DNA of 64,000 nucleotides from Kingella_B sp963529665 (GCA_963529665.1 CAUSAG010000001.1:118719-182718); one strand, 5' to 3'; shown: positions 41,282-51,095, counted from the stretch's first letter. A program made the numbers and translations. The notes: generated by a model not told the origin, from the letters alone.

Positions 41282-43391
41282 GATGATGGTCTCTTGGTTC
41301 CGAGGCGGCAGCGGGCGCAGAAGCAGGCGCGGATACAGGGTTTGAGGCAGCCTGAAAATCAGGATTGGCGCGCGCCGCTTTTTCCTGCGCCACCGCTTCA
41401 AAGGCAGCCTGAACATTGTTTTTCTGTTTCAACATCGGCGCAGAAAGTTGCAGTAACGGATTTGCCGTGCGGCGCGCGCCCGTGATTTCCTTGCTCACCT
41501 TATCCTGCTTCAATTGCAGCAGATAATAATCGGTTAAACGGCGAGCCACAGGCGCAGCATTCACGCCCCAGCCCGCGTTTTCCAAAATCACGGCAACGGC
41601 AATTTGCGGCTTGTCCACAGGCGCAAAGGCGATAAACCAAGCGTGGTCGCGGTGTTGCACGCGCAGCGCGGCGGCGTTGTAGCTTTTGCCCTGCGCAATT
41701 TGCACCACTTGCGCCGTGCCCGTTTTGCCGCCCATGGTGTAGCGCAAGCCCGCGCCAATTTTTGCCGCCGTGCCGCCGCTTTGCAACACCAGTTGCATCC
41801 CACGTTTCACATAATTGAAATTGCTTTGTTTATACGGCAACACGCGCTCGGGCTTGGGGTCAATCACGGTGATTTGTTGATTTTCATGGTCAAGCAACTC
41901 TTTTACCAAATGCGGGCGAAAAACCGTGCCATTATTTGCCAGCGTGGCGGTGGCGTGCGCCATTTGCAGCGGCGTGAACGTGTTATAGCCCTGCCCAATG
42001 CTCACAGGTACCATTTCGGCAGGATTCCAATGGCGTTGCTTTTCCGTGCCTTTTGCCCAGCGTTTTGCCTTCCAAGCAGGGCTGGGCAAAATGCCGCGAT
42101 ATTCGCCCGGTAAATCAATGCCTGTGCGCTCGCCAAAGCCAAACGAAGCCAGATAAGGAAAGGCTTTTTCTATCCCCAATTCATAGCCTAGGCGATAGAA
42201 AAAAGTATCAGACGACACTTGAATCGCCCGCAGCAGCGTAACCGAGCCATGCCCGCCCCGCGCCGCATCGCGAAATTGGTGCTTCGTCCCTGGGATGCTC
42301 CACGCGCCAGGGGCGGGAACGTATGTGCCCTGCCCAATTTTGCCGCTTTCCAGCAACGTCATCGCCATAAACGGCTTAAACGTTGAACCAGGGGGATACA
42401 TCCCTTGGGTTACGCGGTTGATTAACGGGCGTTGCCAGTTTTCGTTCAGCGATTTCCAAGTGTCACTGTCAATGCCGTCAATAAACACATTGGGGTCAAA
42501 ATTGGGCTTGGACACAAACGCCAACACGCCGCCTGTTTGCGGGTCTATCGCCACCAACGCGCCGCGGCGGTTGCCCATCAAGCGGTCGGCTTCTTTTTGC
42601 AAACGAATATCCATCGCCAAACGCAGCGTTTGCCCCGTTTGCGAGGGGTCGGAACGAATCACGCGCACAATATTGCCCGCCGCATCTTTTTCCACTTCTT
42701 GATAGCCTGGCGCGCCATGCAGCTGCTCTTCGTAATACGCTTCCAAGCCAGATTTACCAATGTGCGTGGTGCCGCGATACGCCGTTTCGCGCTTGTTCTC
42801 CGCTAACTTTTCCATGTCTTTATCGCTGATGCGCCCGATGTAGCCCAAAAAATGCGCGGTCAATGCGCCAAAGGGGTATTCGCGAAAGGTGCGCGCGTTG
42901 ATTTCCACGCCTTTAAAGCGATACAACTGCGCAGCAAGCATGGACGCTTCGTCGGGGGTTAATTTCAGCTTTAATGGGACTTTTTCGTAAGAGCGATAAT
43001 CGGCGCGGAATTTTTTGAAACGGCGCAAATCGTCTTCGGTTAAATTCACATAGGCTTTAAGCGATTCAATTAAATCTTCCACCTTGCCTTCTACTTGGTT
43101 GGGGATGATTTCCAACGAGTACGCTGGATAGTTTTGCGCCAACACCACGCCATTTACATCGGTGATTTCGCCACGAATTGGCGGCGTGGGAATCAGCGTG
43201 ATGCGGTTGGTGGTGGCTTGGGCAACGTATTCATTGTGTTTATACACCTGCAAAAACACGAAACGCGCCGCCAAAATGCCAAAGAAAATCAGAATAAAAA
43301 CAAAAGCAGCCACCAAGCGCCAAATAAAATCGCGCTGGCGGTTGTGAGTGGATTGCGGAAAGCTGCCTGAAAATTGACGAGGTGTTTTCAT
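41262..43391 (-). CDS. mrdA: Penicillin-binding protein 2 (transpeptidase)
   Basis: Cross-links peptidoglycan during elongation, partner of RodA. 709 residues, longer than the usual roughly 630 because of an Ala/Pro/Gln-rich tail (about 630-709). Membrane anchor at about 25-46; dimerisation domain to about 250; transpeptidase with SxxK at S336 (GSTFK), SSD at about 393-395 (in place of SxN) and KTGTA at K556. Start overlaps the mreD stop by 4 bp (ATGA). A DUS lies in the tail. Confidence 0.95.
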   Translation of the reverse strand: MKTPRQFSGSFPQSTHNRQRDFIWRLVAAFVFILIFFGILAARFVFLQVYKHNEYVAQATTNRITLIPTPPIRGEITDVNGVVLAQNYPAYSLEIIPNQVEGKVEDLIESLKAYVNLTEDDLRRFKKFRADYRSYEKVPLKLKLTPDEASMLAAQLYRFKGVEINARTFREYPFGALTAHFLGYIGRISDKDMEKLAENKRETAYRGTTHIGKSGLEAYYEEQLHGAPGYQEVEKDAAGNIVRVIRSDPSQTGQTLRLAMDIRLQKEADRLMGNRRGALVAIDPQTGGVLAFVSKPNFDPNVFIDGIDSDTWKSLNENWQRPLINRVTQGMYPPGSTFKPFMAMTLLESGKIGQGTYVPAPGAWSIPGTKHQFRDAARGGHGSVTLLRAIQVSSDTFFYRLGYELGIEKAFPYLASFGFGERTGIDLPGEYRGILPSPAWKAKRWAKGTEKQRHWNPAEMVPVSIGQGYNTFTPLQMAHATATLANNGTVFRPHLVKELLDHENQQITVIDPKPERVLPYKQSNFNYVKRGMQLVLQSGGTAAKIGAGLRYTMGGKTGTAQVVQIAQGKSYNAAALRVQHRDHAWFIAFAPVDKPQIAVAVILENAGWGVNAAPVARRLTDYYLLQLKQDKVSKEITGARRTANPLLQLSAPMLKQKNNVQAAFEAVAQEKAARANPDFQAASNPVSAPASAPAAASEPRDHHHARTQR

Positions 43392-43891
43392 CGGCGAGAG
43401 TTCAGAAAATTCAACAGAGAAACCATGATTTTATTCAACAATGGCCACAACAAAGCACCTACAACGGGCGAGAGAAAGACTGTCCAGCCATAAAAGTGAT
43501 GGGTGTAGCGCCAGCGAATAATCGTCAAAATGATTTCGCTGCACAACAAGGCAGCAAAGATTACCACCGCTTGTATGCCATAGTGATACAGCACAATTTG
43601 ACGACGGTTTTGGATGACCAGATACGCCGCAACAATATAAGCCAGCGCATGCCCGCCCAGCGCGGCATTGGTGCCAATATCCATCAGCAAGCCGAGTAAA
43701 AAAGCGATGCCAATCCCCACGTTCTGCGGGCGGTTAATAATCCAATACATCAGCATCAATGCTGTAAATTCAGGCAGCCAATGAAACAGGCTGCCTGAAA
43801 GCGGAATAAAATCAATCAAAATTGCCAAAAAAAAGCTAATGTAAATCAAACGTTTTGGAATTTTGCTGTATAGAGTTTCGGATTCAGTCAT
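43388..43891 (-). CDS. mreD: Rod shape-determining protein MreD
   Basis: Inner-membrane protein of the elongasome, 167 residues, about five or six membrane spans (for example ISFFLAILIDFIPLSG and IGIAFLLGLLMDIGTNAALGGHAL). The LLMDIGTNAALGGHAL stretch is typical of the family. ATGA overlaps couple it to mreC before and mrdA after. Confidence 0.93.
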   Translation of the reverse strand: MTESETLYSKIPKRLIYISFFLAILIDFIPLSGSLFHWLPEFTALMLMYWIINRPQNVGIGIAFLLGLLMDIGTNAALGGHALAYIVAAYLVIQNRRQIVLYHYGIQAVVIFAALLCSEIILTIIRWRYTHHFYGWTVFLSPVVGALLWPLLNKIMVSLLNFLNSRR

Positions 43892-44766
43892 GGTTTAGCG
43901 GAAGATGAACCTGCCGCCGCAGAGGCAGCCTGAATAAGGGTGGAGTCGGTTTGCGGCAACACCAAAACATATTTGCTCACGCGCAGCGCAGCCATGGGTT
44001 TTAGCTCGGCGCGGTAAAAAGGTGTGCCCGCATTGCGGCTGGTGAGTAGAACTTTGGCAACGGGAATGCCTGCGGGATAAACGCTATCCAAGCCCGAAGT
44101 AACCAACACATCGTTGGGTTGCAAATCGGCATCGGTGGGGAAATAGCGCAATTCAATATTGCCGCTGCCGCCATAAAGCAAGGTGCGCACGCCTGTTCGC
44201 GCCACCATAACGGGGATGGTATTGGTGGTATCGGTGAGCAAATGCACTTCGGCAATCAGTGGATGCACTTGGGTTACTTGCCCCATTAAGCCCGCATCAT
44301 CCACCACCGCATCGCCTGCGCGGATGTTGTCGTTTGCGCCTTTGTTAATAATGACTTTGCTGCCTATTGGCTCTTTGCCGTTGGAGATGATTTCGGCGGC
44401 GGTGGTAATGGTTAAACCGTGGTTTTTCAATGCCAACAACGATTGCAATTCTTCTAACTGCTTGGTTTGCATATCCACTTGGCTGGCGTGCAAGCGCAAC
44501 TTGGCGTTTTCTTGCGTTAAACGCTGGTTTTCGCTGAGCAAATAGGTTTGCGATTGCAGCAAAGCATTGCCGTATTCATACCATTCAACAGGCTTATTGG
44601 CTAACCATTGCAAGGGATAAAGTGAAGTGGCAACGTATTGCTTGGCGGTTTTCAGGGCAGAAAAATGGTTATCCAGCATCAATAAAGCGATGGATGCCAG
44701 CGCCAAGCAAATCAGTTTATTAACTGGGCGAATGCCCCGTTGCATAAAAGAAAGCGATTCAGACAT
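43888..44766 (-). CDS. mreC: Rod shape-determining protein MreC
   Basis: Periplasmic scaffold linking MreB with PBP2/RodA. 292 residues. Membrane anchor at about 15-33 (KLICLALASIALLMLDNHF), coiled coil at about 74-110 (ENQRLTQENAKLRLHASQVDM), then the beta-barrel domain with VINKGANDNIRAGDAVVD, LMGQVTQV and VLVTSGLDSVYPAGIPV. 27 bp separate it from mreB, and this gap holds a DUS. Confidence 0.95.
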   Translation of the reverse strand: MSESLSFMQRGIRPVNKLICLALASIALLMLDNHFSALKTAKQYVATSLYPLQWLANKPVEWYEYGNALLQSQTYLLSENQRLTQENAKLRLHASQVDMQTKQLEELQSLLALKNHGLTITTAAEIISNGKEPIGSKVIINKGANDNIRAGDAVVDDAGLMGQVTQVHPLIAEVHLLTDTTNTIPVMVARTGVRTLLYGGSGNIELRYFPTDADLQPNDVLVTSGLDSVYPAGIPVAKVLLTSRNAGTPFYRAELKPMAALRVSKYVLVLPQTDSTLIQAASAAAGSSSAKP

Positions 44767-44793
44767 TGGAACAGTTTTCAGGCAGCCTGAAAA

Positions 44794-45837
44794 TCAATAA
44801 GAGTCGTTTTTCACAAACACAGAATTCATTCTGCCAATCATTTCAAGGGCTTTGCCTGAACCACGCGCCACGCATGTTAGCGCATCTTCGGCAATCAACA
44901 CGGGCAAGCCTGTTTCTTCGGCGAGCAGGCGGTCTAAGCCTTTGAGCAATGCGCCACCGCCTGTGAGCACCAATCCGCGCTCAGCAATGTCTGCGCCCAA
45001 CTCGGGCGGCGTTTGCTCCAATGCGCTGCGAACGGCTTGCACAATTTGGCTTAATGGATCGGCAAGTGCTTCTAAAACTTCGTTGGATGTAATGGTGAAT
45101 GAACGCGGGATGCCTTCTGCTAAATTGCGCCCTTTCACTTCCATTTCGCGCACTTCGGTGCTGGGGAAAGCAGAGCCGATGCGTTTTTTGATTTCTTCGG
45201 CAGAGGCTTCGCCGATTAACATGCCGTAGTTGCGGCGAATGTATTGAATGATTGCTTCGTCAAATGTGTCGCCGCCGACGCGGATGGAATGCGAATACAC
45301 CACGCCATTCAGCGAAATCACGCCGACTTCGGTTGTGCCACCACCAATATCCACCACCATAGAGCCTGTGGGCTCTTCAATCGGCAAGCCTGCACCAATC
45401 GCGGCTGCCATCGGCTCTTCAATCAAATAAACAGCAGATGCGCCTGCTTCTTGCGCCGAATCGCCAATCGCTTTGCGCTCTACTGGCGTTGCGCCACAAG
45501 GCACGCAAATCACGATGCGCGGGGCGGCTGCCCATTTGCTGTTGTTTACTTTGCGAATAAAGGCTTTGAGCATTTTGCCCGTAACCACAAAATCGGCAAT
45601 CACACCGTCTTTCATTGGGCGAATGGCTTGGATAGAACCTGGGGTGCGCCCCAGCATTTTTTTGGCTTCTGTGCCCACTGCCAGCGTTTCTTTGCGCCCT
45701 GCGCTGTCCACCTGCACTGCTACAACGGAGGGTTCATCCAACACGATGCCTTTGCCTTTAATATAAATCAGCGTGTTAGCCGTGCCCAAGTCAATAGCTA
45801 TATCGTTAGAAAAATAACGAGTGAAAAAGTGCAGCAT
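44794..45837 (-). CDS. mreB: Rod shape-determining protein MreB (actin homologue)
   Basis: Cytoskeletal ATPase that guides cell-wall elongation. The start used is ATG 45837-45835 (MLHFFTRYFSNDIAIDLGTANTLI), with AGGATTT before it; 347 residues. Phosphate 1 motif IDLGTANTLIY, ALNVL-like DEPSVVAV, phosphate 2 VVDIGGGTTEVGV and adenosine motif VLTGGGALLKGLD are intact. First gene of mreB-mreC-mreD-mrdA-rodA. It is divergent from gatC. The presence of a full elongasome operon fits a rod or coccobacillary cell. Confidence 0.97.
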   Translation of the reverse strand: MLHFFTRYFSNDIAIDLGTANTLIYIKGKGIVLDEPSVVAVQVDSAGRKETLAVGTEAKKMLGRTPGSIQAIRPMKDGVIADFVVTGKMLKAFIRKVNNSKWAAAPRIVICVPCGATPVERKAIGDSAQEAGASAVYLIEEPMAAAIGAGLPIEEPTGSMVVDIGGGTTEVGVISLNGVVYSHSIRVGGDTFDEAIIQYIRRNYGMLIGEASAEEIKKRIGSAFPSTEVREMEVKGRNLAEGIPRSFTITSNEVLEALADPLSQIVQAVRSALEQTPPELGADIAERGLVLTGGGALLKGLDRLLAEETGLPVLIAEDALTCVARGSGKALEMIGRMNSVFVKNDSY

Positions 45838-45932
45838 AAGAAATCCTGAAAATATGATATTAAACAATAATTAAAGCAGGGCATCCGCGGCAGGCAGCCT
45901 GAAATCGCCATGCTTTGCAATAGCTTTTCGGT

Positions 45933-45938
45933 TATAAT
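45933..45938 (+). promoter_or_regulatory. -10 element for gatC
   Basis: A perfect TATAAT 82 bp before the gatC ATG. A TTGCAA at 45915 is too near to be its -35, so only the -10 is supported. Confidence 0.4.
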
Positions 45939-46019
45939 CGCGCACTTTGGCGGATAAAATAAACGCGCAATCATACCTTAATTTCACAAATTACCAAACT
46001 AAATTTAAGGATTTTAACC

Positions 46020-46310
46020 ATGTCTTTAACGCTTGCCGATGTTGAAAAAATCGCAAAACTTTCGCGCTTAACTTTAAGCGATGATGAAAAAAACAGTACG
46101 CTGGAAAAATTGAATGCCGTGTTTGAATTGGTGGAAAAAATGCAGACGGTCAACACCGATGGCGTTGAGCCGATGGCGCATCCGCACGAAGTAGCTTTGC
46201 GCTTGCGCGATGATGCGGTTACGGAGAGCGACCACGCAGCGGAATATTTGGCGGTTGCGCCTGAGGTGCGCGATCGGATGTATATTGTGCCGCATGTGAT
46301 TGAAGAGTGA
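46020..46310 (+). CDS. gatC: Asp-tRNA(Asn)/Glu-tRNA(Gln) amidotransferase subunit C
   Basis: Small stabilising subunit of GatCAB, which amidates mischarged tRNAs. 96 residues: SLTLADVEKIAKLSRLTLSDDE at the start, MQTVNTDGVEPMAHPHEVALRLRDDAVTE in the middle. AAGGATTTTAACC precedes the ATG. gatA follows after 145 bp that contain a DUS pair; gatB is not in the window. Confidence 0.96.
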   Translation: MSLTLADVEKIAKLSRLTLSDDEKNSTLEKLNAVFELVEKMQTVNTDGVEPMAHPHEVALRLRDDAVTESDHAAEYLAVAPEVRDRMYIVPHVIEE

Positions 46311-46455
46311 TTTTCAGGCTGCCTTTTGCCTTTATCAGACAGCCTGAAAACATGGAATCCTGCTTTTTTATAGCGAATTTATAGCAAACGCGCAAAAACC
46401 CGTTTTCAGGCTGCCTCAGCCTTCTTTTATTTCGTTTCAAACCAGAAAGAATCTC

Positions 46456-47907
46456 ATGCCGACAAACTACACCCTAACCCAAGCCAGCCAACTACTCCAA
46501 AGCAAACAAATCTCCGCCGTTGAGCTGGCGACCGAATACCTTGCCGCCATCAACGCGCAAAACCCCGCCATCAACGGCTACATCACGCTAGACCCCGAAA
46601 AAACCCTAGCTGAAGCGCGCGCCGCCGACGAACGCATCGCGCAAGGCAACGCCCACGCGCTTACAGGCGTGCCGATTGCCTACAAAGACATCTTCTGCCA
46701 AATAGGCTGGCGCACCGCTTGCGCGTCTAAAATGTTGGACAACTTCGTTGCACCCTACACCGCCACCGTGGTGCAAAATCTGCTGGACGCGGGCATGGTA
46801 ACGCTGGGGCGCACCAATATGGACGAATTTGCCATGGGTTCCAGCAACGAAACTTCGTATTACGGCGCGGTGCACAATCCTTTTAACACACAACACGTTG
46901 CGGGCGGCTCATCGGGCGGCTCAGCTGCCGTGGTTGCCGCGCGACTTGCCCCTGCTGCGCTGGGCTCGGACACAGGCGGCTCCATCCGCCAACCCGCATC
47001 GCATTGCGGCATCACAGGCTTGAAGCCCACCTACGGCATCGTTTCGCGCTTTGGCATGATTGCCTACGCATCCAGCTTTGACCAAGCGGGCCCAATGGCG
47101 CAAACCGCCGAAGACTGCGCGCTGTTGCTCAACCAAATGGCGAGCTTTGACGAGCGCGACAGCACCAGCCTAGACCGCGCCCGCGAAGACTACACCCGCC
47201 AATTAAATCAACCGCTTAAAGGCATGAAAATTGGCTTGCCCAAAGAATACTTCACTCAAAACAACAGCGCAGACGTTCAGGCTGCCTTAGCCAATGCCCA
47301 AGCCCTGCTTCAAGCACAAGGCGCGGAATTGATTGAAGTTTCCCTGCCGCAAACCGAATTATCCATCCCCGCTTATTATGTGCTCGCTTCCGCCGAAGCC
47401 AGCACCAACCTATCGCGCTACGATGGCGTGCGCTACGGACACCGCGCCAAAGCGTTCGCCAACCTAGACGAAATGTACAGCCACAGCCGCGCCGAAGGCT
47501 TTGGCAGCGAAGTCAAACGCCGCATTATGATTGGCACTTATGTGTTGAGCCACGGCTACTACGATGCCTATTATCTCAAAGCGCAAAAACTGCGCCGCTT
47601 GGTTGCCAACGATTTTCAGGCTGCCTTTGCGCAATGCGACTTGATTTTAGCGCCCGCCGCGCCAACTGCTGCGCCCAAGCTCGGCGAGCTAAACCAAGAC
47701 CCTGTGCAAGCCTATCTTTCTGATATTTATACCATTGCCGTTAATCTGGCTGGCTTGCCCGCATTGAGCCTGCCTGCGGGATTGAGCGCAGATGGCTTGC
47801 CGATTGGCGTGCAACTGATTGGCAACTATTTTGCCGAAGCTAAAATTCTAGGCGCGGCGCACCAAATGCAGTTGCATAGTGATTGGCATAGCAAAACGCC
47901 TGCGTGA
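46456..47907 (+). CDS. gatA: Asp-tRNA(Asn)/Glu-tRNA(Gln) amidotransferase subunit A
   Basis: Glutaminase subunit that frees ammonia for tRNA amidation. 483 residues, the family length. The amidase-signature triad is visible: catalytic Lys in PIAYKDIFC (about 77), the glycine-serine loop AGGSSGGSAAVVAA (about 150) and SDTGGSIRQPASHCGITGLKPTYG with the nucleophile Ser. A conserved YYDAYYLKAQKLRR helix follows. A DUS is read in frame (FQAAFAQ). gatB, expected as partner, is elsewhere. Confidence 0.97.
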   Translation: MPTNYTLTQASQLLQSKQISAVELATEYLAAINAQNPAINGYITLDPEKTLAEARAADERIAQGNAHALTGVPIAYKDIFCQIGWRTACASKMLDNFVAPYTATVVQNLLDAGMVTLGRTNMDEFAMGSSNETSYYGAVHNPFNTQHVAGGSSGGSAAVVAARLAPAALGSDTGGSIRQPASHCGITGLKPTYGIVSRFGMIAYASSFDQAGPMAQTAEDCALLLNQMASFDERDSTSLDRAREDYTRQLNQPLKGMKIGLPKEYFTQNNSADVQAALANAQALLQAQGAELIEVSLPQTELSIPAYYVLASAEASTNLSRYDGVRYGHRAKAFANLDEMYSHSRAEGFGSEVKRRIMIGTYVLSHGYYDAYYLKAQKLRRLVANDFQAAFAQCDLILAPAAPTAAPKLGELNQDPVQAYLSDIYTIAVNLAGLPALSLPAGLSADGLPIGVQLIGNYFAEAKILGAAHQMQLHSDWHSKTPA

Positions 47908-47910
47908 TGG

Positions 47911-47952
47911 TTTTCAGGCTGCCTTATCCTTCTCCGATAGGCAGCCTGAAAA
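47911..47952. terminator. DUS stem-loop after gatA
   Basis: TTTTCAGGCTGCCT / AGGCAGCCTGAAAA, 14-bp stem with a 14-nt loop, four bases after the stop. The same stem recurs at 48141-48182 in the duplicated block. Confidence 0.7.
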
Positions 47953-48280
47953 TTGTTTACGCCATTGCGCAATTCATTTAACGAATGTTGCCATTTCTGC
48001 TTTTTCAGGCTGCCGATGCTGGATTTTAGGCTAAGTCCTAATTGCCAACGGCAGCCTGAAAGCGAGCTTACAAGTTCACGCAAAACTAAAACCTATTCGC
48101 ACACACGCTCGCCCTATTTCCATTCAATCCCCATTCAACCTTTTCAGGCTGCCTTATCCTTCTCCGATAGGCAGCCTGAAAATTGTTTACACCATTGCTC
48201 AATTCATTTAACGAATGTTGCCATCTCTGCTTTTTCAGGCTGCCGATACTGGGTTTAAGCTCAGTCCTAATCGCCAATGC
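47911..48280 (+). repeat. Direct duplication of a ~140-bp DUS block
   Basis: 47911-48050 and 48141-48280 are near-identical direct copies 230 bp apart, each with a DUS stem-loop, a stretch with CAATTCATTTAACGAATGTT, and another DUS. The second copy has decayed at its last DUS. The rest of the gatA-tkt gap holds the tkt promoter. Confidence 0.8.
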
Positions 48281-48357
48281 CAGCCTGCGCAGCGCAGCGA
48301 AAAACCGTTCACACCACCCCCATCCCTTTCAAACCCACCGCCCACCCGCTCAAATAA

Positions 48358-48386
48358 TTGTAAACAAATTGTAAAGCTGCCATAAT
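48358..48386 (+). promoter_or_regulatory. Sigma-70 promoter of tkt
   Basis: -35 TTGTAA (48358-48363), 17-bp spacer, -10 CATAAT (48381-48386), 40 bp before the ATG. Confidence 0.6.
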
Positions 48387-48425
48387 CGCCCTTCATTTTC
48401 TTCACCACGCAACAAAGGAAAAGTC

Positions 48426-50408
48426 ATGGCAACACAAACCGCCAACGCGCTTCGTTTTCTTTCAATGGACACCGTGCAAGCCGCTAATTCTGGCCACCCC
48501 GGCGCACCCATGGGCATGGCAGACATGGCAGACGTGCTTTGGCGCGAATTTCTGCACCACAATCCCAAAAATCCAAAATTCGCCAACCGCGACCGCTTTG
48601 TGCTGTCCAATGGGCACGCTTCTGCGCTGCTGTATAGCCTGCTGCATTTGAGCGGCTACAATCTTTCTACCGATGATTTAAAAAACTTCCGCCAGCTACA
48701 CAGCAAAACCCCCGGCCATCCCGAATACGGCTACACCGATGGCGTGGAAACCACCACCGGCCCGCTGGGGCAAGGCATAGCCAACGCAGTCGGCATGGCG
48801 TTGGCGGAAAAACTGCTCGCCGCCGAATTCAACCGCGACGGCTTTGCCATTGTGAACCACCACACCTATGTTTTCTTGGGCGACGGCTGCCTGATGGAAG
48901 GCATCTCGCACGAAGCCGCCTCGCTGGCAGGCACGCTGGGCTTGGGCAAACTGATTGTTTTGTATGACGACAACAATATTTCCATTGACGGCAAAGTGGA
49001 CGGCTGGTTCACCGAAAACATCCCCGAGCGCTTCAAAAGCTACGGCTGGCACGTCGTGCCCAATGTGGACGGACACAACCCCGAAGCCATCCGCGCTGCC
49101 ATCGCTGCCGCGCAAGCCGAAACCGCCCAGCCATCCATCATCTGCTGCAAAACACTAATCGGCAAAGGCGCCGCCACCAAAGAAGGCAGCCACAAAACCC
49201 ACGGCGCACCATTGGGCGCAGAAGAAATCGCCGCCACGCGCCAGCATCTCGGCTGGAACTACGCGCCGTTTGAAGTGCCTGCTGATGTGTATGCCGCTTG
49301 GAACGCCGCCGAAAAAGGCGCAAAACTGGAAGCCGAATGGAACGCGCTGTTCGCGCAATATCAAGCGCAATATCCTGAATTGGCAGCAGAATTTGAACGC
49401 CGCATGGCAGGCAGGCTGCCTGAAAACTTTGACGCGCACATTCAGGCTGCCTTAGCCGAAACCGCGCAAAAAGCCGAAAAAATCGCCACGCGCAAAGCCA
49501 GCCAAAACAGCATTGAAGTGTTGGCAAAAGTGTTGCCCGAATTGGTGGGCGGTTCGGCGGATTTAACACCGTCTAATCTCACCGATTGGTCGGGCAGCGT
49601 TTCGGTAACGAAAAACGGCGGCGGAAACTATATCCACTATGGCGTGCGCGAATTTGGCATGGCGGCGATTATGAACGGCATGGCGCTGCACGGCGGCGTT
49701 CGCCCATTTGGCGCAACCTTTTTGATGTTCAGCGAATACGCCCGCAACGCGCTGCGCATGGCATCGTTGATGAAAATCAACCCTGTGTTTGTGTTCACGC
49801 ACGATTCCATCGGCTTGGGCGAAGACGGCCCAACGCATCAGCCTGTTGAACAAATCGCCAGCCTGCGCCTGATTCCAAATATGGACGTTTGGCGACCTTG
49901 CGATACGGTGGAATCGCTGGTGGCGTGGTCGGAAGCCATCAAAACGGCAGACCGCCCCAGTAGCCTGATTTTCAGCCGCCAAAACCTGCCCTGCATTCCG
50001 CGCGATACGGATACGACTGATGCCATTGCGCGCGGCGGATATTGCCTGAAAGAAGCGGATGGCAAGGCGCAGGCGGTGATTATCGCCACGGGCTCGGAAG
50101 TGGAACTGGCGTTGAATGCGCAAAAAGCGTTGGCAGATGAAGGCATTGCGGTTCGCGTGGTTTCCATGCCGTGCACCAATGTGTTTGACCGCCAGCCTGC
50201 TGCGTATCGCGCACAAGTGTTGCCTGCCGATTTGCCGAAAGTGGCGGTGGAAGCGGGCGTGTCCGACGGTTGGTATAAATATGTCGGCAGCAACGGCAAA
50301 GTAATCGGCTTGGACAGATTCGGCGAATCCGCGCCTGCCGATGAGCTGTTTAAGCTGTTTGGCTTTACTGTAGACAATGTGGTGGCGGCGGTGAAATCGC
50401 TGCTATAA
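48426..50408 (+). CDS. tkt: Transketolase
   Basis: Thiamine-diphosphate enzyme of the pentose phosphate pathway. 660 residues. GHPGAPMGMADMADVLW at the start, the cofactor motif GDGCLMEGISHEAASLAGTLGLGKLIVLYDDNNISIDG (about 153-190), and the second-half GLGEDGPTHQPVEQIASLR motif (about 461). AAAGGAAAAG precedes the ATG. Several GGCC sites are present, unlike recB or glnD. It has its own promoter. Confidence 0.97.
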   Translation: MATQTANALRFLSMDTVQAANSGHPGAPMGMADMADVLWREFLHHNPKNPKFANRDRFVLSNGHASALLYSLLHLSGYNLSTDDLKNFRQLHSKTPGHPEYGYTDGVETTTGPLGQGIANAVGMALAEKLLAAEFNRDGFAIVNHHTYVFLGDGCLMEGISHEAASLAGTLGLGKLIVLYDDNNISIDGKVDGWFTENIPERFKSYGWHVVPNVDGHNPEAIRAAIAAAQAETAQPSIICCKTLIGKGAATKEGSHKTHGAPLGAEEIAATRQHLGWNYAPFEVPADVYAAWNAAEKGAKLEAEWNALFAQYQAQYPELAAEFERRMAGRLPENFDAHIQAALAETAQKAEKIATRKASQNSIEVLAKVLPELVGGSADLTPSNLTDWSGSVSVTKNGGGNYIHYGVREFGMAAIMNGMALHGGVRPFGATFLMFSEYARNALRMASLMKINPVFVFTHDSIGLGEDGPTHQPVEQIASLRLIPNMDVWRPCDTVESLVAWSEAIKTADRPSSLIFSRQNLPCIPRDTDTTDAIARGGYCLKEADGKAQAVIIATGSEVELALNAQKALADEGIAVRVVSMPCTNVFDRQPAAYRAQVLPADLPKVAVEAGVSDGWYKYVGSNGKVIGLDRFGESAPADELFKLFGFTVDNVVAAVKSLL

Positions 50409-50526
50409 CCATGTGTGCGGCAATCGGCAGCCTGAAAACAGACTCAGATGCACGTTTTAGCTTCGCTGAAACTCGCTTCGCTCGTTTTCAGGCTGCCTTT
50501 TGTTGTTTTTGTTAATCAGGAATGCG

Positions 50527-50941
50527 ATGAACCAAGCCGAAGCGTTGGCTTTTTTTGCGCCAACATCAGCCGCTGCCCGATGATGATGCTTTAACCGCTG
50601 CTGTAATCAATCAGTTTGATGCGGTGTTGAAATTTTTTGCGGCGACACCTTGCGATGAAGCGGTGCCGTTGTTGCTGCGTTCGTTTGGTAGGGGCGATGG
50701 CTGGGGTGTGTATCCGATGGTGGAGTTTGCGTTGCTCTCGCAGGATAGGGCGCGGGTGGTGGCGGAGATTGGGCGGATTTTGCAGGGTGAGCATACGGCT
50801 GATGGCGTGCGCTATTGGGTAACGCAGGCGGCGATGGCGTTTGCGGATGCTTCGTTGGTGGCGGGGTTGATGGTTTCGCTGCGCTCGGCGGATGGGGATA
50901 TTTGTGAATGTGCGCGGGCGGCGTTGTTGGCGCTTTGCTGA
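50527..50941 (+). pseudogene. HEAT-like hypothetical gene frameshifted at a T7 tract
   Basis: ATG 50527 follows CAGGA and opens MNQAEALAF; after seven T (50550-50556) that frame soon stops. The rest of the protein, RQHQPLPDDDALTAAVINQFDAVLKFF onward (128 residues to 50941), is open in the next frame. Removing one T joins them as MNQAEALAFLRQHQPLPDD, about 137 residues, which reads naturally. The helical second half (PMVEFALLSQDRARVVAEIGRIL; ARAALLALC) resembles HEAT-type repeats. The shift may be phase variation, decay or a sequencing error. Product function unknown. Confidence 0.7.
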
Positions 50942-51053
50942 TGATTGCTTTGCTGATAATGGGAAGGCAGCCTGAAAAGCTATTTATGCAACGAAAACGC
51001 TTGGCGTGATGATGTATGGAGATTTGATGGCGTTGGTGCTTTGCTTGTGATAG

Positions 51054-51095
51054 AGGCAGCCTGAAAACGGAAATGAAGTTTCAGGCTGCCTTTTT
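51054..51095 (+). terminator. DUS stem-loop with T tract
   Basis: AGGCAGCCTGAAA pairs with TTTCAGGCTGCCT, followed by TTTTATT. It serves the rightward 50527 gene. Confidence 0.7.
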
